Shown one piece after another: positions 45,701 to 50,723 of a DNA stretch of 50,723 nucleotides. A program made the translations under genes and the position numbers. How positions within the stretch are numbered: the stretch's first letter is position 1; each line of letters opens with the position of its first letter. Source of the stretch: Bacteroidetes bacterium GWF2_33_38 (GTDB taxonomy: Bacteria > Bacteroidota > Bacteroidia > Bacteroidales > GWF2-33-38); the NCBI GenBank assembly GCA_001769505.1, contig MEOF01000064.1, positions 1 through 50,723 on the forward strand, in the 5' to 3' direction. The notes under the pieces were generated by a model, which saw only the letters and a program-made list of their open reading frames with translations, was not told where the DNA came from and did no database searches.

Positions 45701-45725
45701 TACCGCAAGGCTCTGCCTTGTGGTA
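45701..45725. repeat. Palindrome (ACCGCAAGGC type)
   Basis: Arms TACCGCAAGGC and GCCTTGTGGTA pair with one G-U around a three-base loop. It is the first of three unrelated palindromes within 130 bases and interrupts the remnant coding frame to its left. Confidence 0.7.
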
Positions 45726-45768
45726 ATAATCTAACATCTTAAAAAAAAATTATTAATTTTCCTTCCCA

Positions 45769-45794
45769 GCAGTGTCTCCTGCAAGGGACACTGC
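45769..45794. repeat. Palindrome (GCAGTGTC type)
   Basis: Arms GCAGTGTC and GACACTGC with an inner partly paired segment CCTGCAAGG. It is the second member of the cluster. Confidence 0.65.
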
Positions 45795-45804
45795 GTAATT
45801 GAAC

Positions 45805-45832
45805 GCAGAGTTCAAAGGAATTGAAACTCTGC
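45805..45832. repeat. Palindrome (GCAGAGTT type)
   Basis: Arms GCAGAGTT and AACTCTGC around a loop with extra partial pairing (TCAA with TTGA). It is the third member of the cluster; no gene follows before the tRNA terminator. Confidence 0.65.
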
Positions 45833-45958
45833 TTGAGAACAAAACCTAAGCTATTCCCGCCCTTCCGAATTGTCTCGGTAGTCTAATTGAATGCTTCATA
45901 AAGTTATGGAATGTTCCAAGATTTCTAGATTTAACAGGGATTTCCGTGGAACAAAAAA

Positions 45959-45988
45959 AGAAGGGTCGGAATATTTTCCGACCCTTCT
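45959..45988 (-). terminator. Terminator of the initiator tRNA gene
   Basis: A 13-bp stem (AGAAGGGTCGGAA with complement), four-base loop, followed on the minus strand by seven T. It starts eight bases past the tRNA 3' end. Confidence 0.9.
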
Positions 45989-45995
45989 GACCTAG

Positions 45996-46067
<72 letters not shown>

Positions 46068-46102
46068 ATATATTTTAAGAAAATTCTTTTTTTACAAGAG
46101 TG

Positions 46103-46133
46103 CAAATATAGCTGTTTGTTTTCGATAATCAAA
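46103..46133 (-). promoter_or_regulatory. Consensus housekeeping promoter of tRNA-fMet
   Basis: On the minus strand TTTG at 46133-46130, a spacer of exactly 19 bases, then TATATTTG at 46110-46103. Both boxes match the Bacteroidota primary sigma consensus fully. Transcription would start about 30 bases before the mature tRNA. Confidence 0.85.
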
Positions 46134-46159
46134 ATCATTTTTTCATAAACATGAAAATA

Positions 46160-46303
46160 ATACCAATTACGAATCAATGTGACCGACACAATTTAAAAAT
46201 AAGATACCCGCTTTTGCGGGTATGTAGTAATTTTGAGGCACATTCCCTTGAAAAAGGGAATCTAAAAAAACACATATGTGTCATATGGAAATAGATTTGG
46301 TAT
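46160..46303 (-). repeat. 140-bp hairpin-rich dispersed repeat, copy B
   Basis: The inverted second copy of the element at 1386-1525. Both ends are intact: ATACCAA at the left and TTGGTAT at the right form a 7-bp terminal inverted repeat. Internal hairpins are at 46204-46223 (ATACCCGC..GCGGGTAT), 46242-46261 (ATTCCCTT..AAGGGAAT) and 46270-46281 (ACACATATGTGT). It lies 41 bases past the end of the capsule operon, so its hairpins may also end that transcript. Confidence 0.8.
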
Positions 46304-46344
46304 AAGATTCCATGTATGGCACCAATTAAGTCAAAAATCAAGAT

Positions 46345-47088
46345 TTATATTTTGTGATTCAACAACTTACCCGATTCAATTAATTTAATCAGATGCTTAT
46401 TGTCGAGAAGCGTTTTTATGGTTTCAATATGGTGCATATTATGTAAATCAGAACCTATAAAATCGACCATGTTTTTTTTAATCAGTGTTTCTACTGTTTT
46501 TTTCGATGATGGGGAATACTCTCCCGACAAGGAATTTATATTGATTTGAAAGTAAACATCTCGGTCTTTTAAGCGTTCGTACATTTCAAAATTATTATTC
46601 CAATAAATGTATCGTTCGGGATGAGCTAAAATAGTTTTATATCCGTTTGTTTGAAGGTTAAATATTACATTTTCAATAGATTGTGGAGGGCTTAAGTACG
46701 AAAGTTCAAATAAAATATAATTATCACCAAGAGTTAAGAATTTTTCCGTTCCTATTTTTTTTTGAAATTCGTAGTCAAGATAATATTCTGCAGCGGCTTC
46801 TATTGTTACAGGGAGTTTTAATATTTCTAATTCTCGTCTCAATCTTTCTAATCCAGCTAAAATAATTTCTGGAGTATTTTTGTAATAGTCGCTCATAATG
46901 TGAGGTGTGGTTACAATTTTATGATAACCAAGCTCATATAATTCGTGTATTAGCATTAACGATTCTTCAACCGACTTTGAGCCATCGTCAATTCCGGGTA
47001 TTAAATGCGAATGAATATCCGTTCCGATTATTGATAAATCAGGCAGTAACTTTGTGATATTTTTATTTAAAAAGTCGAAGAATCCCAT
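46345..47088 (-). CDS. CpsB/YwqE-type Mn-dependent tyrosine phosphatase (PHP domain)
   Basis: A 247-residue PHP-fold protein. Metal-binding motifs are visible: HSHLIPGIDDGSK (His26, His28, Asp34 region), TTPHIMSDYY near residue 60, AHPERYIYW near 157 and DLHNMHH near 215. The order matches the CpsB/CapC/YwqE family, which dephosphorylates the bacterial tyrosine autokinase controlling capsule or exopolysaccharide export. It is the last gene of a four-gene nucleotide-sugar operon, 10 bases after rfbB. The cognate kinase (Wzc-like) is not in the window and may lie further upstream in the locus. Confidence 0.92.
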   Translation of the reverse strand: MGFFDFLNKNITKLLPDLSIIGTDIHSHLIPGIDDGSKSVEESLMLIHELYELGYHKIVTTPHIMSDYYKNTPEIILAGLERLRRELEILKLPVTIEAAAEYYLDYEFQKKIGTEKFLTLGDNYILFELSYLSPPQSIENVIFNLQTNGYKTILAHPERYIYWNNNFEMYERLKDRDVYFQININSLSGEYSPSSKKTVETLIKKNMVDFIGSDLHNMHHIETIKTLLDNKHLIKLIESGKLLNHKI

Positions 47089-47098
47089 TCTTTTTAGA

Positions 47099-48154
47099 TT
47101 ATCTTTTTGTGTACTGTTGAGAGTAATATTTTTCGTATTCGCCCGAAATTACATTCTTCAACCAAGTATCGTTTTTCAAATACCAATCAACTGTTTTTTC
47201 GAGTCCGATTTCAAATGTCAACGAAGGTTTCCAATTTAATTCGCGTTTTAGTTTTGTTGAATCTATTGCATATCTCATATCGTGTCCAGCTCTATCTTTC
47301 ACGAATGTGATTAATTTTTCGGATGCTCCTATTTCTCGATTCAACTTTTTATCCATCACCTTGCAAAGCATGCGGATTAAACTAATATTCGTCCATTCGT
47401 TATCGCCACCAATATTATATGTTTCGCCTATTTTGCCGCTATTAAAAATGACATCGATTGCACTTGCGTGGTCTTCGACAAATAGCCAATCGCGAATATT
47501 TTCGCCTTTTCCGTATATTGGAATACTGTTGTTATTTTTTATGTTGTTTATCGATAGAGGAATAAGTTTTTCGGGGAATTGATTCGGACCATAATTGTTC
47601 GAACAATTTGATATAACAATCGGAAGTTTATAGGTATGAAAATATGCCCGAACCAAATGGTCAGAACTTGCCTTCGATGCCGAATACGGACTACGAGGGT
47701 CGTAAGCTGTTTCTTCGGTAAAAAAACCTGTATCACCCAGCGAGCCATAAACTTCATCGGTTGAAATATGATAAAATCGTTTGTTTGCACTATTTTCTTT
47801 CCAAGAATTTCTAGCAGCATTCAACAAATTTATGGTTCCTACAATGTTGGTTTTGATAAATGCTCCCGGATTGGTAATTGACCTATCGACATGAGATTCG
47901 GCAGCAAGATGTATAACTCCATCAATATTATTTTCGGCAAAAACTTGATTAATCGCATTTTCGTCAGTAATATCTGCTTTAATAAACGTATAATTTGCTT
48001 TATTTTCAATATCCCGAAGATTTTCAAGATTTCCAGCATAGGTCAATGCATCAAGATTGATAATATTACAATCTGTGTATTTATTCACAAACAATCGCAC
48101 CACATGAGAGCCTATAAAGCCGGCACCGCCGGTAATTAAAATGGTTTTATTCAT
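47099..48154 (-). CDS. rfbB: dTDP-glucose 4,6-dehydratase
   Basis: A 351-residue extended short-chain dehydrogenase. The NAD motif GGAGFIGSH is at residues 9-17. The catalytic STDEVYG follows, and the YxxxK pair is in SPYSASKASSDHLVRAY. The NNYGPNQFPEKLIPL and GKGENIRDWLFVEDH stretches are diagnostic of RfbB/RmlB. It converts dTDP-glucose to dTDP-4-keto-6-deoxyglucose, the precursor of rhamnose and related deoxysugars. RmlA, C and D are not in the window. Its ATG overlaps the galE stop by eight bases. Confidence 0.96.
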   Translation of the reverse strand: MNKTILITGGAGFIGSHVVRLFVNKYTDCNIINLDALTYAGNLENLRDIENKANYTFIKADITDENAINQVFAENNIDGVIHLAAESHVDRSITNPGAFIKTNIVGTINLLNAARNSWKENSANKRFYHISTDEVYGSLGDTGFFTEETAYDPRSPYSASKASSDHLVRAYFHTYKLPIVISNCSNNYGPNQFPEKLIPLSINNIKNNNSIPIYGKGENIRDWLFVEDHASAIDVIFNSGKIGETYNIGGDNEWTNISLIRMLCKVMDKKLNREIGASEKLITFVKDRAGHDMRYAIDSTKLKRELNWKPSLTFEIGLEKTVDWYLKNDTWLKNVISGEYEKYYSQQYTKR

Positions 48155-49181
48155 TCTTTTTTGAATTATACTGTTTTTCCCAATTCCATGCTGACAATAA
48201 GGTTTCTTCGAGAGATCTTTCCGTTTTCCACCCTAATTCGTCGTTGGCATACTTCGAGTCTGACCAAACTTTCTCTACATCTCCGTCGCGTCTGCCAACA
48301 ATTTTATAATTAACTTTTTGTCCGGTTGATTTTTCAAATGTATTCACAATTTCTAATACAGAAACTCCGATTCCTGTTCCCAAATTGAAAGTTTCGAAAT
48401 TTTGTTTTGTTTTTTTTGCTAGAAGTCGTTTTAATGCAACTACATGGGCTTTTGCCAAATCAACTACGTTGATATAATCGCGAATACATGAACCATCAGG
48501 CGTATGGTAATCATTTCCAAATACGGATAATTCTTTTCTTTTTCCGATAGCTGTTTGGGTAATGTATGGAACTAAATTATTGGGTGTCCCAATCGGAAGT
48601 TCGCCTATTAATGCAGACTCATGAGCTCCAATCGGGTTGAAATATCGCAAGGCAATTGCTTTTAAATTATCATCCGAACAAATTAAATCGTAAATTATTT
48701 CTTCCGAAATCTGTTTGGTATTTCCATAAGGCGAATTTGCTTTTTTAATGGGAGCTTTTTCAGTAACAGGAAGCTCGTCGGGCTGACCATAAACTGTACA
48801 CGAAGATGAAAACACGAGATTTTGAATCTGTTGCCTTTTCATGTTTTCTAAAATATTCATGAGCGATATCAGATTATTCTGATAATACATCAATGGCTTT
48901 TGAACCGACTCGCCAACTGCTTTAAACGCAGCGAAATGAATTACCACAGCTATTTCCTTATGTTTTTGAAAGAAATTTGTTGTTTTTACTGAGTCACACA
49001 AATCAAACTGCTCAAACTCAGGTCTAATTCCAGTTATTTTAGTAATCCCATCAAGTACAGAAATTACCGAATTTGATAAGTTATCGACGATTACAACATC
49101 GTATCCTTCATTTTGTAATTCAACAACCGTATGAGAACCAATATATCCGACACCTCCGGTAACGAGAACTTTTTGTTTCAT
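48147..49181 (-). CDS. galE: UDP-glucose 4-epimerase
   Basis: A 344-residue enzyme from the ATG at 49181. The longer frame starting at 49208 would overlap the upstream gene and add nine residues that do not fit the family, so the start just before KQKVLVTGGVGYIGSH is preferred. The NAD motif GGVGYIGSH, the SSSCTVYG segment and the YxxxK pair in SPYGNTKQISE are present. It interconverts UDP-glucose and UDP-galactose, or the N-acetyl forms, for surface glycans. It is the second gene of the visible operon, 14 bases after the dehydrogenase. Confidence 0.95.
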   Translation of the reverse strand: MKQKVLVTGGVGYIGSHTVVELQNEGYDVVIVDNLSNSVISVLDGITKITGIRPEFEQFDLCDSVKTTNFFQKHKEIAVVIHFAAFKAVGESVQKPLMYYQNNLISLMNILENMKRQQIQNLVFSSSCTVYGQPDELPVTEKAPIKKANSPYGNTKQISEEIIYDLICSDDNLKAIALRYFNPIGAHESALIGELPIGTPNNLVPYITQTAIGKRKELSVFGNDYHTPDGSCIRDYINVVDLAKAHVVALKRLLAKKTKQNFETFNLGTGIGVSVLEIVNTFEKSTGQKVNYKIVGRRDGDVEKVWSDSKYANDELGWKTERSLEETLLSAWNWEKQYNSKKNE

Positions 49182-49195
49182 GCTATGAGCATTTT

Positions 49196-50485
49196 TTATA
49201 AGCTCCAATATGAAAACTTATTAATCTTGTTTTTGTAAATTCCTTTAATATCAACAAGAATTCCGTCTTGCTTCATTATTTGCATAAAATAATTCTCATC
49301 AAGAGCTACATAATCAGAGTGATTAACCGCAACTATTACAGCATCATAATCGTTTGCAGGCTTGGCTGTTAAATTAAATCCATATTCTTTATAAACTTCT
49401 TTTGAAGAAGCGTGTGGATCAACAACATCAACGTTAACCATAAAGGATTGAAGTTCTTTATAAACATCAACAACCTTTGAGTTTCGAATATCAGCAACAT
49501 TTTCTTTAAATGTTACTCCCATAATAAGAACTTTTGCATTTCTGATATTTTTATCTTTTGCAATAATTCCTTTAACCGTTTCTTTTGCAATGTATCCGCC
49601 CATTGAGTCGTTGATTGCTCTTCCGGCATTAATTATTTGTGCATGATAACCATACTCTTTCGCCTTATAGGTAAGATAATATGGATCAACGCCTATACAA
49701 TGTCCACCAACCAACCCCGGGACAAAAGGCAAGAAATTCCATTTTGTTCCTGCAGCCTTCAATACATCAAAGGTATTGATATTCATTTTGTTGAATATAA
49801 TTGAGAGTTCATTCATTAAAGCGATATTAACATCTCGTTGAGTGTTTTCAATAATTTTTGCAGCTTCGGCAACTTTTATCGATTCAGCTCTATGAATTCC
49901 AGCTTTTATAACTAGTTCGTAAACTTTCGCAACCTGCTCTAACGACTCATTGTCGCAACCCGAAACAACTTTTTTAATGCTTGTTAGCGTATGATGTTTA
50001 TCGCCAGGATTAATTCTTTCGGGAGAATAGCCAACCTTAAAGTCGGTTATAAATTTAAGTCCCGACATTTTTTCTAAAATAGGTACACAATCTTCTTCGG
50101 TACAGCCTGGATAAACAGTTGATTCAAAGACAACATAATCGCCTTTTTTCAAAATTTTGCCAACCGTTTCCGACGCTGCTAAAAGTGGGGTTAAATCGGG
50201 TAAATTATGACTGTCGATTGGAGTTGGAACTGCAACAATATGGAACGAAGCATTCTTTAAATCTTCTAAATTAGATGTAAATAATATATCGCAACCTTCA
50301 AATTCTGATGAATTGAGCTCTTCACTTGGGTCGATATTGTTTTTCATCATTTCAACCCTTTCAGGCTTAATATCAAATCCTATAACCGAAGTTTTTTTGG
50401 CAAACTCTAAGGCAATTGGCAAGCCCACATATCCTAATCCAATAACAGATATTTTCTTCTCTTTTTTAAGTATTTCGTTAATCAT
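49196..50485 (-). CDS. Nucleotide-sugar dehydrogenase (UDP-GlcNAc/GalNAc 6-dehydrogenase, TviB/WbpA-like)
   Basis: A 429-residue enzyme from the ATG at 50485; an upstream ATG at 50506 would add seven residues and is possible. The N-terminal Rossmann motif is VIGLGYVGLP. The catalytic segment GGHCIGVDPYYLTYKA contains the nucleophilic Cys. The C-terminal nucleotide-binding domain (KVLIMGVTFKENVADIRNSKV) is present. It oxidises a UDP-hexose(amine) to the uronic acid in two NAD steps. GVDPYYLTYKA favours the TviB/WbpO-type N-acetyl sugars over plain UDP-glucose. It is the first gene of the operon seen here. A -7-like TATTTTTG at 50517-50510 suggests transcription starts close by. Confidence 0.93.
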   Translation of the reverse strand: MINEILKKEKKISVIGLGYVGLPIALEFAKKTSVIGFDIKPERVEMMKNNIDPSEELNSSEFEGCDILFTSNLEDLKNASFHIVAVPTPIDSHNLPDLTPLLAASETVGKILKKGDYVVFESTVYPGCTEEDCVPILEKMSGLKFITDFKVGYSPERINPGDKHHTLTSIKKVVSGCDNESLEQVAKVYELVIKAGIHRAESIKVAEAAKIIENTQRDVNIALMNELSIIFNKMNINTFDVLKAAGTKWNFLPFVPGLVGGHCIGVDPYYLTYKAKEYGYHAQIINAGRAINDSMGGYIAKETVKGIIAKDKNIRNAKVLIMGVTFKENVADIRNSKVVDVYKELQSFMVNVDVVDPHASSKEVYKEYGFNLTAKPANDYDAVIVAVNHSDYVALDENYFMQIMKQDGILVDIKGIYKNKINKFSYWSL

Positions 50486-50611
50486 TTCATTAAAAATTTG
50501 ATGCACCTACAAAAATATAAAAATTATTATAAACCCCTTTGATTTTATTATTTTAATGTTGATGATGCTGTTAATCAATTTTTAGAAGTGATTAATGACT
50601 ATAGTTCGTTC

Positions 50612-50694
50612 AACTTTGCCAAAGTTGATTTTAAACAAAGTATAACACACTGATAATCAGCGATATTCCAACTCTTCACAAGCTTTGGCAAAGC
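50612..50694. repeat. Split RAYT-type palindrome
   Basis: AACTTTGCCAAAGTT at 50612-50626 and AGCTTTGGCAAAGCC at 50680-50694 correspond to the left and right arms of the hairpin at 19464-19497, but are separated by 53 unrelated bases instead of four. It lies upstream of the capsule operon in the last 217 bases of the window, where no gene is visible. Confidence 0.6.
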
Positions 50695-50723
50695 CCCTAT
50701 AAAAACGATTTAAAATGATAATA

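Overview
This AT-rich window comes from a bacterium of the Bacteroidota, probably a marine or anaerobic Bacteroidales/Marinilabiliales-like lineage. The sequence shows several secreted proteins ending in type IX secretion (T9SS) sorting domains, SprB repeats, an ECF sigma factor paired with a membrane regulator, TAnnTTTG-type promoters, a DUF4199 gene, and a ferredoxin-dependent 2-oxoacid oxidoreductase that suits anaerobic amino-acid metabolism. The genus assignment is inference.

Layout. 1-1650 is a mobile-element scar: the first 28 codons of a transposase running off the left edge, a small HExxH protein, an IS1182-type transposase remnant, and one copy of a 140-bp hairpin-rich repeat whose second copy lies inverted at 46.2 kb. 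1655-5690 (minus) is an operon of an aminotransferase and a four-subunit 2-oxoacid:ferredoxin oxidoreductase. 5780-8084 (minus) holds a TraB/GumN protein and an MFS transporter. 8273-13600 (minus) is a regulatory circuit: an ECF sigma factor, an overlapping gene for a protein with a cytoplasmic N-terminus, one membrane helix and a C-terminal beta-barrel, and a T9SS-exported seven-repeat propeller protein. The sigma gene and the exported-protein gene share an upstream motif with identical spacing. 13859-19069 (minus) holds a PepD-type dipeptidase, a small membrane protein and an M16 peptidase.

19.1-30.7 kb (plus) is dominated by short perfect palindromes around a REP-associated tyrosine transposase (RAYT) gene. 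It also has a tandem DUF1566 surface protein and a 2995-residue T9SS adhesin (Ig-like, delta-60 propeller, two leucine-rich arrays, about 19 SprB units, PKD, carboxypeptidase-like domains, sorting domain). REP-like palindromes occur in frame inside both the RAYT gene and two SprB units. 30.9-36.8 kb is core: gyrB, two glycosyltransferases with DUF4199, SRP RNA, and ftsE with a small partner. 36.9-43.1 kb is one alpha-2-macroglobulin-like gene with an intact CxEQ thioester motif.

43.4-46.3 kb is an accessory patch: a tight three-gene cassette (TIGR04255-like protein, NWDGYGA-motif protein, small Cys-containing protein), a palindrome cluster with coding debris, an initiator tRNA with a textbook promoter, and the second copy of the 140-bp repeat. 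46.3-50.5 kb (minus) is the end of a capsule/exopolysaccharide operon (nucleotide-sugar dehydrogenase, galE, rfbB, CpsB-type phosphatase), with another RAYT-type palindrome at the right edge.

The strongest candidates for undescribed biology are the sigma/trans-envelope barrel/T9SS-cargo circuit, the RAYT palindromes that have become protein-coding, and the three-gene TIGR04255 cassette.
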